From Paragemmobacter amnigenus (GTDB taxonomy: Bacteria > Pseudomonadota > Alphaproteobacteria > Rhodobacterales > Rhodobacteraceae): a stretch of 64,000 bases of DNA. A model generated the notes under the pieces. That model saw only the letters and a list, made by a program, of their open reading frames with translations. It was not told where the DNA came from and did not search any database. Below are positions 1-9,564 of this stretch, piece after piece; position 1 is the first letter of the stretch; every line of letters starts with the position of its first letter. The stretch covers positions 1-64,000 of the forward strand of contig NZ_JAAATX020000016.1 in assembly GCF_009908265.2 (NCBI RefSeq), in the 5' to 3' direction. The translations under genes and the position numbers were made by a program.

Positions 1-36
1 ATCAGCAGCGCGAAACGCCGACCTCACGCGCTGGCT

Positions 37-55
37 TGACTGGTTCAACCAGTCA
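37..55. promoter_or_regulatory. Palindromic operator of FadR/GntR type
   Basis: A perfect inverted repeat of 9 bases around one central base: TGACTGGTT, C, AACCAGTCA. Its core is TGGT-N3-ACCA, the half-site arrangement known for FadR-subfamily GntR repressors. It lies 145 bases before ppiD, overlaps a TTGACT hexamer at 36-41, and may instead serve a gene off the left edge. The rest of 1-199 shows no gene. Confidence 0.5.
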
Positions 56-199
56 CGACCACATTCTGCACTGGGCGGCCTCCCGCCAATCGCAAGGGTG
101 AATGACCTTCTGAGAACTCACATCTAGCCCCCGCTTGCCCACCGCGCGCTGACCCACTAGACAGGCTGCGACACATCCCAGCCCGGACAGGCGCGACCC

Positions 200-2077
200 A
201 TGGCCAAGACGACCCAGACCGACGACCAGCCCCGCAAGAAGAAGAAGGCAGGCTCCTTCATCGTCTGGGGCATCCTCGTCCTCGTCATGCTCGGCCTCGG
301 CGGCTTTGGCGTCACCAATTTCGGCGGCGGCGTCAATTCCATCGGCAAGGTGGGCGACCGCGAGATCGACGTGAACGACTACGCCCGCGCCCTGCGGCAG
401 GAGATGAACGCCATCTCCGCCCAGTTCGGCCAACCCGTCACCTTCCAGCAGGCGCAGGCCTTCGGCATCGACCAGCGCGTCCTGCAGACCGTCGTCACCC
501 GCGCCGCGCTGGACAACGAGGCCGCCCGCATCGGCATCTCCGCAGGCGACGCCTCCGTCGCGGCCGAGATCACCGCCATCGACGCCTTCAAGGGCAGCTC
601 CGGCACCTTCGACCGCGAGGCCTACCGCTTCGCACTCGACCGCAACAACCTGACCGAGGCCGATTTCGAACAGGGCATCCGCGAGGATATCGCCCGCTCC
701 GTCCTGCAAGGCGCCATCGTCGGCGGCTTCACCGCCCCCGCCGCCCTGACCGACACGCTCACCGCCTGGGCGGGCGAACGGCGCAGCTTCTCGCTCCTGC
801 AACTGACCGAAGCCGACCTGACCGCCCCCGTCGCCGACCCCACCGAAGAAGAGCTGACCGCCTTCTACGACGCCAATATCGACCGCTTCACCAAGCCCGA
901 GGCGAAGCGCATCACCTATGTCGCGTTGCTGCCCGAAACCCTCGCCCCCGAAATGGAAGTGGACGAGGCCGCGCTGCGCGACCTCTACGACTCGCGCATC
1001 GACGAATTCATGATCCCCGAAAAGCGCCTCGTCGAACGCCTCGTCTTCCCGACCGAGGCCGACGCTCAGGCCGCCCGCGCCCGCCTCGACGCGGGCGAGG
1101 TCACCTTCGACCAGCTCGTCACCGAACGCGGCCTGTCGCTGACCGATGTCGACATGGGCGACGTCTCCGAAACCGATCTCGGCGCGGCGGGCAAGGCCGT
1201 CTTCGCCCTGACCGAACCGGGCGTCGCAGGCCCCGCCCCGTCCGACCTCGGCCCCGCGCTCTTCCGCATGAACGCCATCCTCGCCGCGCAGGAAACCAGC
1301 TTCGAGGACGCCAAGGAAACCCTCTCGGCCGAGATGAAGACCGACGCCGCCCGCCGCGCCATCTCGGCGCGGATCGAGGAAATCGACGACCTCCTCGCCT
1401 CCGGCGCCGACCTCGAGGAAGTCGCGGCCGAGGCGAAGATGGACATCGCCACCATCGACTATGTCACCGGCGCCGAAAGCCCCGAAGGCATCGCCGCCTA
1501 TCCCGACTTCCGCGAAGCCGCCGATGCCCTGCAAGAGGGCGACTTCCCCGAGGCGATCCAGCTTGACGACGGTGCGCTCGTCGCCCTCCGCCTTGACCAG
1601 ATCGTCCCCCCCGCCCCCATCCCGCTGGACGAGGTGCGCGAGGACGCAACCGCCGCATGGCGCCTTGAGGCCACGCAAAAGGCGCTGGCCGCCCGCGCAG
1701 AGGCCATCAAGGCCGAGGTCGGGGGCGGCAAATCGCTTGGCGCCTTCGGCATTGTCAGCGTCACCCGCAACATCACCCGCGACGGCTTTGTCGAATCCGC
1801 GCCCGCCGATCTGCTCGACACGCTCTTCGCGATGGAACAGGAGGAACTCCGCGTGGTGCAGGGCGACGGTTTCACCGGCCTCCTGCGCCTTGACACCATC
1901 TCCCCCGCCGAAACCGCGGGCGAGGATGCCGAGGCACTGCGCGACTCCATCGCCATCCGCGCCCAGCAGACGCTGGCGCAGGATGCCTTCGCGCTCTTCA
2001 CCAACGCGCTGTCGACCGAGGCGGGCATCCAGATCGACCAGACCGCCGTCAACGCGGTCAACGCGCAGATGAACTGA
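200..2077 (+). CDS. ppiD: Membrane-anchored peptidyl-prolyl isomerase, PpiD/SurA type
   Basis: Predicted periplasmic folding factor held in the inner membrane. The 625-residue protein has a short lysine-rich cytoplasmic head (residues 13-17), one membrane helix at about 20-42, a SurA-like N-terminal chaperone region from about residue 50, a parvulin-like segment around 230-360 and a long helical tail, the layout and length of PpiD proteins. The isomerase part looks divergent, so a chaperone role without strong catalysis is possible. The ATG at 200 has only a weak ribosome binding site. trpE follows after 14 bases, so the two are probably co-transcribed. Confidence 0.82.
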   Translation: MAKTTQTDDQPRKKKKAGSFIVWGILVLVMLGLGGFGVTNFGGGVNSIGKVGDREIDVNDYARALRQEMNAISAQFGQPVTFQQAQAFGIDQRVLQTVVTRAALDNEAARIGISAGDASVAAEITAIDAFKGSSGTFDREAYRFALDRNNLTEADFEQGIREDIARSVLQGAIVGGFTAPAALTDTLTAWAGERRSFSLLQLTEADLTAPVADPTEEELTAFYDANIDRFTKPEAKRITYVALLPETLAPEMEVDEAALRDLYDSRIDEFMIPEKRLVERLVFPTEADAQAARARLDAGEVTFDQLVTERGLSLTDVDMGDVSETDLGAAGKAVFALTEPGVAGPAPSDLGPALFRMNAILAAQETSFEDAKETLSAEMKTDAARRAISARIEEIDDLLASGADLEEVAAEAKMDIATIDYVTGAESPEGIAAYPDFREAADALQEGDFPEAIQLDDGALVALRLDQIVPPAPIPLDEVREDATAAWRLEATQKALAARAEAIKAEVGGGKSLGAFGIVSVTRNITRDGFVESAPADLLDTLFAMEQEELRVVQGDGFTGLLRLDTISPAETAGEDAEALRDSIAIRAQQTLAQDAFALFTNALSTEAGIQIDQTAVNAVNAQMN

Positions 2078-2091
2078 AGGCAAGGGCACGC

Positions 2092-3600
2092 ATGAAACTC
2101 GAACCCGCCTTCGAAGACTTCGAACGCGGCTGGATGGCTGGCAAGAACCAGATCGTCCACGCCCGCATCGCCGCCGACCTCGACACGCCCGTCTCGCTCA
2201 TGCTCAAACTGGCCGAGGCACGCGCCGACACCTTCATGCTCGAAAGCGTGACAGGGGGCGAGGTGCGGGGCCGCTACTCGGTCGTCGGCATGAAGCCCGA
2301 CCTGATCTGGCAATGCCACGGCCAGACCAGCCGCATCAACCGCGAGGCGCGCTTCGACGCCACCGCCTTCACGCCCCTTGACGGCCACCCGCTCGACGCC
2401 ATCCGCGCGCTGATCGCCGAAAGCCGGATCGACCTGCCCGAAGGGCTGCCCGCCATCGCCTCCGGCCTCTTCGGCTATCTCGGCTATGACATGATCCGTC
2501 TGGTGGAACACCTGCCCGACGTGAACCCCGATCCGCTGGGCCTGCCCGATGCCGTCCTCATGCGCCCCTCGGTCGTGGCGGTGCTCGACGGGGTCAAGGG
2601 CGACGTGACCCTCGTCGCCCCCGCATGGGTCAATTCCGGCCTGACCGCCCGCGCCGCCTATGCACAGGCCGCCGAACGCGTGATGGACGCGCTGCGCGAC
2701 CTCGACCGCGCCCCCCCCGCCCAGCGCGACTTCGGCGAGGCCGCTCCCGTGGGCGAGGCGACATCCAACTTCACCCATGACGGCTACAAGGCGGCCGTGG
2801 AAAAGGCGAAAGACTACATCCGCGCGGGCGACATCTTTCAGGTCGTCCCCTCGCAACGCTGGTCGCAACGCTTCGAACTGCCGCCCTTCGCGCTCTACCG
2901 CTCGCTGCGCCGCACCAACCCGTCCCCCTTCATGTTCTTCTTCAACTTCGGCGGGTTTCAGGTCGTGGGGGCCAGCCCCGAAATCCTCGTCCGCCTGCGC
3001 GACGGCGAGGTGACCATCCGCCCCATCGCCGGCACCCGCAAACGCGGCGCGACGCCCGAAGAGGACAAGGCGCTGGAACTCGACCTCCTCGCCGACCGCA
3101 AGGAACTGGCCGAACACCTCATGCTCCTCGACCTCGGGCGCAACGACGTGGGCCGCGTGGCCAAGGTCGGCACCGTCCGCCCGACCGAGAAATTCATCAT
3201 CGAACGCTATTCCCACGTCATGCACATCGTCTCGAACGTGGTGGGCCAGATCGCGGAAGGCGAAGACGCCCTCTCCGCCCTGCTTGCGGGCCTGCCCGCA
3301 GGCACGGTGTCCGGCGCGCCCAAGGTGCGCGCGATGGAAATCATCGACGAGCTGGAACCCGAAAAGCGCGGCGTCTATGGCGGCGGCGTGGGCTATTTCG
3401 CCTGCAACGGCGAGATGGACTTCTGCATCGCGCTCCGGACAGCAGTGCTCAAGGACGAAACCCTCTACATTCAGGCGGGCGGCGGCGTGGTCTATGACAG
3501 CGACCCCGAGGCCGAGTATCAGGAGACCGTCAACAAATCCCGCGCGCTCCGCCGCGCGGCCGAAGATGCGGGTCTCTTCACCCGCCGCGGCAACGCCTGA
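2092..3600 (+). CDS. trpE: Anthranilate synthase component I
   Basis: Makes anthranilate from chorismate with ammonia supplied by TrpG, the first step of tryptophan synthesis in the cytoplasm. At 502 residues it has normal family length. The chorismate-binding half shows the expected signatures: IAGTRKRGATPEED, DLGRNDVGRVAKVG and GTVSGAPKVRAMEIIDELEP. An N-terminal MLES element (residues 49-52) sits where TrpE proteins carry the LLES tryptophan feedback site, so inhibition by tryptophan is expected. It follows ppiD by 14 bases and is cut off from trpG by an inverted gene. No leader peptide or attenuator is visible because there is almost no upstream spacer. Confidence 0.97.
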   Translation: MKLEPAFEDFERGWMAGKNQIVHARIAADLDTPVSLMLKLAEARADTFMLESVTGGEVRGRYSVVGMKPDLIWQCHGQTSRINREARFDATAFTPLDGHPLDAIRALIAESRIDLPEGLPAIASGLFGYLGYDMIRLVEHLPDVNPDPLGLPDAVLMRPSVVAVLDGVKGDVTLVAPAWVNSGLTARAAYAQAAERVMDALRDLDRAPPAQRDFGEAAPVGEATSNFTHDGYKAAVEKAKDYIRAGDIFQVVPSQRWSQRFELPPFALYRSLRRTNPSPFMFFFNFGGFQVVGASPEILVRLRDGEVTIRPIAGTRKRGATPEEDKALELDLLADRKELAEHLMLLDLGRNDVGRVAKVGTVRPTEKFIIERYSHVMHIVSNVVGQIAEGEDALSALLAGLPAGTVSGAPKVRAMEIIDELEPEKRGVYGGGVGYFACNGEMDFCIALRTAVLKDETLYIQAGGGVVYDSDPEAEYQETVNKSRALRRAAEDAGLFTRRGNA

Positions 3601-3642
3601 TCGCTCAGGGCCGCGCCGCCGTCTTCTCTGCCCGAATATCCT

Positions 3643-3671
3643 GCGGGGGTGCGGGGGTGCAAAACCCCCGC
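3643..3671. repeat. G-rich hairpin repeat, copy A
   Basis: Tandem GCGGGGGT (3643-3650 and 3651-3658) faces ACCCCCGC at 3664-3671 across the loop GCAAA, giving an 8 bp hairpin, with GAATATCC just before it (3634-3641). It lies downstream of trpE and downstream of the convergent deacetylase gene. There is no T run, so it is not a classical terminator. A close copy in the opposite orientation occurs at 49958-49995. Confidence 0.55.
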
Positions 3672-3801
3672 CGCGCGCCCTCTGCCACCGTGGTTAACGC
3701 CCCCTTCGGGCACCGTGCGTATGCACAGCCTGCGGTACAACCGTCTGCACAGCATCCGGACAACCCGAATTGCCGCGCTGCAAACGGATAACGCAGCGTT
3801 C

Positions 3802-5235
3802 TCAGGGCTTTGGCGTGGCCTCCAGAACCGCGCTCACCGGCGCCAGCGCCACCGTCGACGCCCGCCCCTCCACCGTCCATTCAAGGATCGCCGCCACCGT
3901 TTCCGGCTTGGTTGTCCCGATCACCAGCACCCGCCCCTCCTGCGCCGCCTTGAAGGCCGCGCGGTCAAGGTAGTTTCGCATCTTCGGGATGGATTCCCCT
4001 TCGGAATCAAGCACGCGGAAGATCACCGCCGCCGGAACCCCCTCGCGCCGCGCGACCTGATCGGCGGTGTTCAGCCCGCGGTCATAGGTCACCAGCCCCC
4101 GCCCCTGCGCCGCCACGATCGGCACCGCCTGCCGCGCAAGCTCCGGCTTGTCCTGAAACCCCGCCGCCGCATCGTCCAGCACCACCACCGCCTCGGGCAG
4201 GGCGATGTCCAGCGCCTGGAAGGTCTGCTCCATATCCGCCGCCGTCGCCCCCGCCGGAATCCCCGCGGCCAGCATCGCCACCTCCTGCCCCGCCGCGCGG
4301 TAAACCCTTGCCGCCTCGGCAGAATCCGCCGCCAGAGGGTCCAGCGCAAAGGTCACTGGAAAGGGCAGCGCGGCCAGATTGGCACGGTCTTCGGCGGATG
4401 TTCCGCGGTCGATCAGGATGATGGAAAACAGCGGCTTCGCCTCGGGATTGTCGAACTGCGCCGCGAAAAGCTCCAGCGGCGTGGTCCCTGTCACGGCCAA
4501 GACCCCGGGGTCCGGCGCAGCGTCGCCTGCACCCTCCTCCGGATCACCGATGCGTGGCAGGCGGTCCGTTTCGACCTCCGGCACGGCCATGTCGATCCCG
4601 CCATCGCTCGCAAGACCGGGGGCAGGTTCGGGCGCGATCACAACCGGTTCCTCGGGCGCGATCAGGGCAGGGGCGGGGTCGGCAAACGGGGCCGGATCGG
4701 GCCGCAACAGCGCCTCTTCCACAGGTGCGGCGGGCGGTTCGCCTTGCACCTCGGGCACGGCCTCGGCCGATGGTGCGGCAGGCTCGTCCGCCGGAACGAC
4801 ACCCGGGGCCGCCTCGGCCTGCGGACTGGCAAGCGCGTCCCCCTCCGCCGCGGCGGCAGGGGCAAGGGGCGCTGCGGGGGCCTCGGACGTCACGCCTGCG
4901 GCGGGGGATGGCGTGGCACTTTCCCCTTCTGCGGCAGGGGCTTGCGCGGGATCATCCGCCAAGGTGCCGTCCTCGTCCCCTGCGCTTTCCTCCGCCCCGA
5001 CGTCAGGCTCTTCCTCGGTCACTGGTCCCTTCTGCAGGATCTCGGGCGCGGGTTCCGCCTCGGGTGCTGCGGGCAGCGGCGCGGGTTCCGGTGCGGCACT
5101 GTCGGGGGCGGGGGCCTCGACCAAAGGTTCGACGGGGCCCGAAGCAGGCAGCGGCGCAACCTGCGACACCACGGCAAGCCCCGTCCCCGCCACGACGGCC
5201 CCCCAAAACATACCGGATAGGTAACTGCGGATCAC
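3802..5235 (-). CDS. Divergent polysaccharide deacetylase (YibQ/DUF610) family, periplasmic
   Basis: A 477-residue protein with an N-terminal membrane anchor (about residues 5-27), a low-complexity Ala/Pro/Glu-rich stretch of some 230 residues that probably spans the envelope, and a C-terminal deacetylase-fold domain starting near LFSIILIDRG. The family is annotated as divergent polysaccharide deacetylase; substrates are unproven. I chose the GTG at 5235 because AAGGAG stands 8 bases upstream (5244-5249); an ATG at 5346 would add 37 residues but has no comparable site. It is inverted between trpE and trpG and convergent with trpE. Confidence 0.85.
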   Translation of the reverse strand: MIRSYLSGMFWGAVVAGTGLAVVSQVAPLPASGPVEPLVEAPAPDSAAPEPAPLPAAPEAEPAPEILQKGPVTEEEPDVGAEESAGDEDGTLADDPAQAPAAEGESATPSPAAGVTSEAPAAPLAPAAAAEGDALASPQAEAAPGVVPADEPAAPSAEAVPEVQGEPPAAPVEEALLRPDPAPFADPAPALIAPEEPVVIAPEPAPGLASDGGIDMAVPEVETDRLPRIGDPEEGAGDAAPDPGVLAVTGTTPLELFAAQFDNPEAKPLFSIILIDRGTSAEDRANLAALPFPVTFALDPLAADSAEAARVYRAAGQEVAMLAAGIPAGATAADMEQTFQALDIALPEAVVVLDDAAAGFQDKPELARQAVPIVAAQGRGLVTYDRGLNTADQVARREGVPAAVIFRVLDSEGESIPKMRNYLDRAAFKAAQEGRVLVIGTTKPETVAAILEWTVEGRASTVALAPVSAVLEATPKP

Positions 5236-5291
5236 CGCCCGAACTCCTTCTTCACCGGCCCCTAACGGACCGCTGGCAGCGTCACTTTGAC

Positions 5292-5325
5292 TTGACGCCC
5301 CTTCGCCGCTCGGCCCATGTATAGC
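5292..5325 (+). promoter_or_regulatory. Possible promoter for trpGDC
   Basis: TTGACG (5292-5297) precedes CATGTATAGC (5316-5325); the best spacing is 18 bases to CATGTA. It lies in the 136-base gap between the divergent deacetylase gene and trpG. The match is partial and no transcript start is known. Confidence 0.3.
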
Positions 5326-5371
5326 CCGACCAATCACGGGGTTCATCCCCTATCCGGCAAGGCCCCGCAAG

Positions 5372-5965
5372 ATGCTGCTCCTGATCGATAACTATGACAG
5401 CTTTACCTACAACCTCGTCCACTATCTGGGCGAGTTGGGGGCGGATGTCGTCGTCAAACGCAATGACGCGCTGGATGTGCAGGCGGTTCTGGCCCTGCGC
5501 CCCGAATGCATCGTCCTCTCGCCCGGTCCCTGCGACCCCGCACAGGCGGGAATCTGCCTGCCGCTGGCCACCGCCGCGGCCGAGGCGCGCATCCCCCTTC
5601 TGGGCGTCTGCCTTGGCCACCAGACCATCGGTCAGGCCTTCGGCGGCAATGTCGTCCGCTGCAACGAGATCGTGCATGGCAAGATGGGCGCCATGCACCA
5701 TGCGGGCAAAGGCGTGTTCCGCGGCCTGCCCTCGCCCTTCCTTGCCACGCGCTATCATTCGCTGATCGTCGACCGCGCCACCCTGCCCGACTGTCTGGAA
5801 GTCACCGCATGGCTTGAGGACGGCACGATCATGGGCCTGCGCCACAAGGAGCGGCTGATCGAAGGCGTGCAGTTCCACCCCGAAAGCATCGCCTCCGAAC
5901 ACGGCCACCAGCTCTTGCGGAATTTCCTCGACGAGGCGAAGGCCGCCGCACGGGTGCCGGCATGA
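5372..5965 (+). CDS. trpG: Anthranilate synthase component II, glutamine amidotransferase
   Basis: Releases ammonia from glutamine for TrpE. The 197-residue class I amidotransferase has the catalytic triad Cys80 (LLGVCLGHQ), His169 and Glu171 (GVQFHPES), and the N-terminal [12 protein letters not shown] motif typical of TrpG/PabA. A dual role with PabB in folate synthesis cannot be excluded. It overlaps trpD by 4 bases (ATGA), so the two should be translationally coupled. Transcription probably starts in the gap shared with the divergent deacetylase gene. Confidence 0.96.
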   Translation: MLLLIDNYDSFTYNLVHYLGELGADVVVKRNDALDVQAVLALRPECIVLSPGPCDPAQAGICLPLATAAAEARIPLLGVCLGHQTIGQAFGGNVVRCNEIVHGKMGAMHHAGKGVFRGLPSPFLATRYHSLIVDRATLPDCLEVTAWLEDGTIMGLRHKERLIEGVQFHPESIASEHGHQLLRNFLDEAKAAARVPA

Positions 5966-6978
5966 GCGACGCGCTCCGCCCCCTGATCGGCATCGCCGCC
6001 GAACGCCCGCTGACCCGGGCCGAGGCCGAGACCGCCTTCGAGGCGCTCTTCAACGGCGAAGGCACGCCCGCCCAGATGGGCGGCTTCCTCATGGCCCTGC
6101 GTACGCGGGGCGAGACGGTGGACGAATACGCCGCCGCCGCAACCGTCATGCGGTCGAAATGCCACAAGGTGGCCGCCCCCGCAGGCGCGATGGACATCGT
6201 CGGCACCGGCGGCGACGGCAAGGGCACGCTGAACATCTCCACCGCGACCGCCTTCGTCGTGGCGGGCGCGGGCGTGGCGGTGGCCAAGCATGGCAACCGG
6301 AACCTGTCGTCCAAATCCGGCTCGGCCGATGCGCTGACGGAACTGGGCCTGAACGTCATGGTCGGCCCCGACGTCGTGGAACGCTGTCTGGCCGAGGCGG
6401 GCATCGGCTTCATGATGGCCCCCATGCACCACCCCGCCATGCGTCATGTCGGCCCCGTGCGGACGGAACTCGGCACGCGGACGATCTTCAACATCCTTGG
6501 CCCCCTGACCAATCCCGCAGGGGTCAAGCGGCAACTGACCGGCGCCTTCACACCCCGCCTGATCCGCCCGATGGCCGAAACCCTGCTTGCGCTGGGATCG
6601 GAAAAGGCATGGCTCGTCCATGGCGGCGACGGCACCGATGAACTCTCCATCGCCGCGAAGTCGAAGGTCGCAGCACTCGAAGGCGGGATGATCCGCGAAT
6701 TCGACATCGGCCCCGAGGATGCGGGCCTGCCCTATCACCCCTTCGAGTCGATCCTTGGCGGCACCCCCGCCCAGAACGCCGCCGCCTTCCGCGAATTGCT
6801 GGACGGCGCACCGGGGGCCTATCGGGACGCGGTGCTTTTCAACGCCGCCGCGGCACTTGTCGTGGCCGAGCGCGTTTCCTCCCTGTCCGAAGGGGTTGAC
6901 CTCGCCCGCCAATCCATCGACAGCGGCGCCGCACGGGCCAAGGTGGACGCATTGGCCCGCATCACCTCGGCGGGCTGA
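5962..6978 (+). CDS. trpD: Anthranilate phosphoribosyltransferase
   Basis: Transfers phosphoribosyl from PRPP to anthranilate. The 338-residue protein has the glycine-rich PRPP loop GTGGDG at residues 81-86, followed by [14 protein letters not shown] and the [15 protein letters not shown] anthranilate/PRPP site, with the usual four-helix N-terminal region. Length is typical. Its start overlaps the trpG stop; trpC follows after 44 bases. Confidence 0.97.
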   Translation: MSDALRPLIGIAAERPLTRAEAETAFEALFNGEGTPAQMGGFLMALRTRGETVDEYAAAATVMRSKCHKVAAPAGAMDIVGTGGDGKGTLNISTATAFVVAGAGVAVAKHGNRNLSSKSGSADALTELGLNVMVGPDVVERCLAEAGIGFMMAPMHHPAMRHVGPVRTELGTRTIFNILGPLTNPAGVKRQLTGAFTPRLIRPMAETLLALGSEKAWLVHGGDGTDELSIAAKSKVAALEGGMIREFDIGPEDAGLPYHPFESILGGTPAQNAAAFRELLDGAPGAYRDAVLFNAAAALVVAERVSSLSEGVDLARQSIDSGAARAKVDALARITSAG

Positions 6979-7022
6979 CCCCCGCCCATCCCCGCCCCTG
7001 CGGGCACGACAAGGCAGACCGA

Positions 7023-7829
7023 ATGAGCACGATCCTCGACCGCATCAAGGCCTACAAGCTGGAAGAAGTGGCCGCACGCAAGGCGCAGCGGTCGCTGCAC
7101 GACCTTGAAGAGGCCGCGAATGCCGCCCCCGCCCCGCGCGGCTTTGCCCGCGCCCTGACGGAGGCCGCGCAGTCCGGCTATGGCCTGATCGCCGAAATCA
7201 AGAAGGCCAGCCCCTCCAAGGGCCTCATCCGCGCCGATTTCGACCCGCCCGCCCTTGCCCGCGCCTACGAGGCGGGCGGCGCCACCTGCCTGTCCGTCCT
7301 GACCGACGGCCCCAGCTTCCAGGGCGCCGACGAATACCTGACACAGGCCCATGACGCGACGGCCCTTCCCTGCCTGCGCAAGGATTTCATCTACGACCCC
7401 TACCAGATCACCGAAGCCCGCGGCCTGCACGCCGACTGCATCCTGCTCATCATGGCCTCGCTCTCCGACAGCCAGGCGGCGGAACTGGAAGATGCCGCGC
7501 TCGGCTGGGGCATGGATGTGCTGATCGAGGTGCATGACAAGGCCGAACTGGAACGCGCGGCGCGTCTGAAATCGCAGCTCATCGGGATCAACAACCGCAA
7601 CCTGCACACCTTCGAGGTGACGCTGGACACCACCCGCGATCTGGCCCGCCGCGTGCCCGAGGATCGTCTGATCATCGCGGAAAGCGGCCTCTACACCCCC
7701 GACGACCTTGCCGACCTCGCCCGCTACGGCGCGCGCTGCTTCCTGATCGGCGAAAGCCTCATGCGCCAGAAGGATGTCGAGGCCGCGACCCGCGCCATCC
7801 TCGCCCGCCCGCTGACGGGGCAAAGATGA
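7023..7829 (+). CDS. trpC: Indole-3-glycerol phosphate synthase
   Basis: Closes the indole ring in tryptophan synthesis. The 268-residue monofunctional TIM barrel shows [11 protein letters not shown] near residues 57-67 with the catalytic lysine region, [22 protein letters not shown] and the phosphate-binding IAESGLY. It is not fused to trpF or trpD. The stop codon overlaps the moaC start by 4 bases, so the tryptophan run reads directly into cofactor genes. Confidence 0.97.
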   Translation: MSTILDRIKAYKLEEVAARKAQRSLHDLEEAANAAPAPRGFARALTEAAQSGYGLIAEIKKASPSKGLIRADFDPPALARAYEAGGATCLSVLTDGPSFQGADEYLTQAHDATALPCLRKDFIYDPYQITEARGLHADCILLIMASLSDSQAAELEDAALGWGMDVLIEVHDKAELERAARLKSQLIGINNRNLHTFEVTLDTTRDLARRVPEDRLIIAESGLYTPDDLADLARYGARCFLIGESLMRQKDVEAATRAILARPLTGQR

Positions 7830-8308
7830 CGAACCCCCTCACCCATTTCGACGATCAGGGCCATGCCCATATGGTCGACGTCTCGGCCAAGCCGGTGACA
7901 GACCGCACCGCCGTGGCCGAAGGCGCGGTCGTGATGCAGCCCGAAACGCTGGCCCTCGTGACCGAGGGGCGCGCCAAGAAGGGCGACGTCCTTGGCGTGG
8001 CGCGGCTGGCGGGGATCATGGGGGCGAAAAAGACCTCCGACCTCATCCCGCTCTGCCACCCCCTGCCCGTCACCAAGGTCGCGCTCGACCTCGTCCCCGA
8101 CCCCGCCCTTCCGGGCATCCGCGTCACCGCCACGGTCAAGACCGGCGGCCAGACGGGGGTCGAGATGGAGGCGCTCACCGCCGTCTCGGTGGCCTGCCTC
8201 ACGGTCTACGACATGCTCAAGGCCGCGGAAAAGGGGATGCGGATCGAAGGCATCCGCCTTCTGATGAAAGAAGGCGGCAAGTCCGGCCGCTTCGAGGCCG
8301 GCGCATGA
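7826..8308 (+). CDS. moaC: Cyclic pyranopterin monophosphate synthase
   Basis: Works with MoaA on GTP in the first step of molybdenum cofactor synthesis. The 160-residue protein carries the family signatures [17 protein letters not shown] (residues 65-81) and [20 protein letters not shown], including the catalytic Asp129 and Lys132 region. It starts with ATGA overlap on trpC and ends with ATGA overlap on moeA. No moaA is in the window. Confidence 0.97.
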   Translation: MTNPLTHFDDQGHAHMVDVSAKPVTDRTAVAEGAVVMQPETLALVTEGRAKKGDVLGVARLAGIMGAKKTSDLIPLCHPLPVTKVALDLVPDPALPGIRVTATVKTGGQTGVEMEALTAVSVACLTVYDMLKAAEKGMRIEGIRLLMKEGGKSGRFEAGA

Positions 8309-9483
8309 TCTCGGTCGACGAGGCGCTGGCGCGCTGCTTCGCGCTCGTCTCGCCGCTCGGCACGGAAACCGTGCCGCTGCGCGCGGCGGCGGGCCGCGTC
8401 ATGGCCGAACCCGCCATCGCCCGCCGCGACCAGCCGCCCTTCGCCGCCTCGGCCATGGACGGCTATGCACTGGGGGGCGATCCCGTCGCGGGCGACCGCT
8501 TCACCGTGGTGGGCGAGGCAGGCGCGGGCCACGAATGGCAGGGCCGCCTTGCCGCCGGTCAGGCGCTGCGGATCTTCACCGGCGCCCCCGTCCCCGAAGG
8601 CGCGACCCGCGTCGTGATACAGGAAGATGTGGACGCGCAGGGCAATACCATCACCATCCGCGCCGGTGCCGACAGCGGCACCCATATCCGCCCCGCCGGT
8701 CAGGATTTCCGCACCGGTGACGCCCTCGCGCCCCGCCTCCTGCGGCCCAATGACATCGCCCTTCTCGCCGCTATGAACATCCCCGAGGTGACGGTCCGCC
8801 GCCGCCCTGTCGTCGCCCTCATCGCCACGGGGGACGAACTGGTGATGCCCGGCGAAGACCCGGCGCCCGACCAGATCATCGCCTCGAACAACTTCGCCCT
8901 CGCCGCCTTGGCCGAAGAGGCGGGGGCCGAGGCGCGTCTCCTGCCCATCGCCCGCGACACCAAGGAAGAGCTCTTCACCGTCCTCTCCATGACCGAGGGC
9001 GCCGATCTTGTCGTCACCATCGGCGGAGCATCGGTGGGGGATCATGACCTTGTCGGTCGCGTGGCCGAAAGCATGGGGCTGGAGCGCGCCTTCTACAAGA
9101 TCGCGATGCGCCCGGGCAAACCGCTGATGGCCGGACGCCTGCGCGGCGCGCCGATGCTGGGGCTGCCCGGAAATCCCGTCTCTTCCATCGTGTGCGGCCA
9201 TCTTTTCATGCTGCCCATGATCCGCGCCATGCTGGGTCTGGGCGAACACCCGCCCGCAACCCGCCGCGCCCGTCTGGCCATGGACGTCCCGCCGACCGGC
9301 CCGCGCACCCATTACATGCGCGCCCGCCTCTCGCCCGGCGCGGACCTGCCCGGCATCGCACCCTTCGATCGTCAGGACAGCGCGCTGCTCACCATCCTGA
9401 CACAGGCCGACGCGCTGCTGGTCAGGCCCAAGGACGGCCCCGCCCTGCCCGCAGGGACCGAGGTGGATTATCTGCCCCTTTAA
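8305..9483 (+). CDS. moeA: Molybdopterin molybdenumtransferase
   Basis: Inserts molybdate into adenylated molybdopterin. The 392-residue protein has the MoeA N-terminal signature [13 protein letters not shown], the molybdopterin-binding [11 protein letters not shown] and the C-terminal barrel domain with [10 protein letters not shown]. It is coupled to moaC by a 4-base overlap. The cofactor could supply the orphan molybdo-oxidoreductase subunit encoded 6 kb downstream, which is an inference from position only. Confidence 0.96.
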   Translation: MISVDEALARCFALVSPLGTETVPLRAAAGRVMAEPAIARRDQPPFAASAMDGYALGGDPVAGDRFTVVGEAGAGHEWQGRLAAGQALRIFTGAPVPEGATRVVIQEDVDAQGNTITIRAGADSGTHIRPAGQDFRTGDALAPRLLRPNDIALLAAMNIPEVTVRRRPVVALIATGDELVMPGEDPAPDQIIASNNFALAALAEEAGAEARLLPIARDTKEELFTVLSMTEGADLVVTIGGASVGDHDLVGRVAESMGLERAFYKIAMRPGKPLMAGRLRGAPMLGLPGNPVSSIVCGHLFMLPMIRAMLGLGEHPPATRRARLAMDVPPTGPRTHYMRARLSPGADLPGIAPFDRQDSALLTILTQADALLVRPKDGPALPAGTEVDYLPL

Positions 9484-9502
9484 CCACATTTTTACGGCGC
9501 GC

Positions 9503-9531
9503 TTGACACAAAACGGGAACACTGGCAGAAC
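9503..9531 (+). promoter_or_regulatory. lexA promoter with LexA (SOS) box
   Basis: A perfect -35 hexamer TTGACA at 9503-9508 is followed by GAAC-N7-GAAC at 9517-9531 (GAACACTGGCAGAAC). This is the reverse complement of the direct repeat GTTC-N7-GTTC bound by alphaproteobacterial LexA. The box overlaps the expected -10 region, so LexA should repress its own gene. It lies 33 bases before the chosen lexA start. Confidence 0.85.
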
Positions 9532-9564
9532 ATAGCATCAACACCCTTGGCGTTGGAGTGGCGC

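Noticed and set aside
53-2089. Long minus-strand frame covering ppiD
   Set aside because: Glycine/arginine-rich shadow; the plus strand gives a coherent membrane-anchored protein with proper ends.
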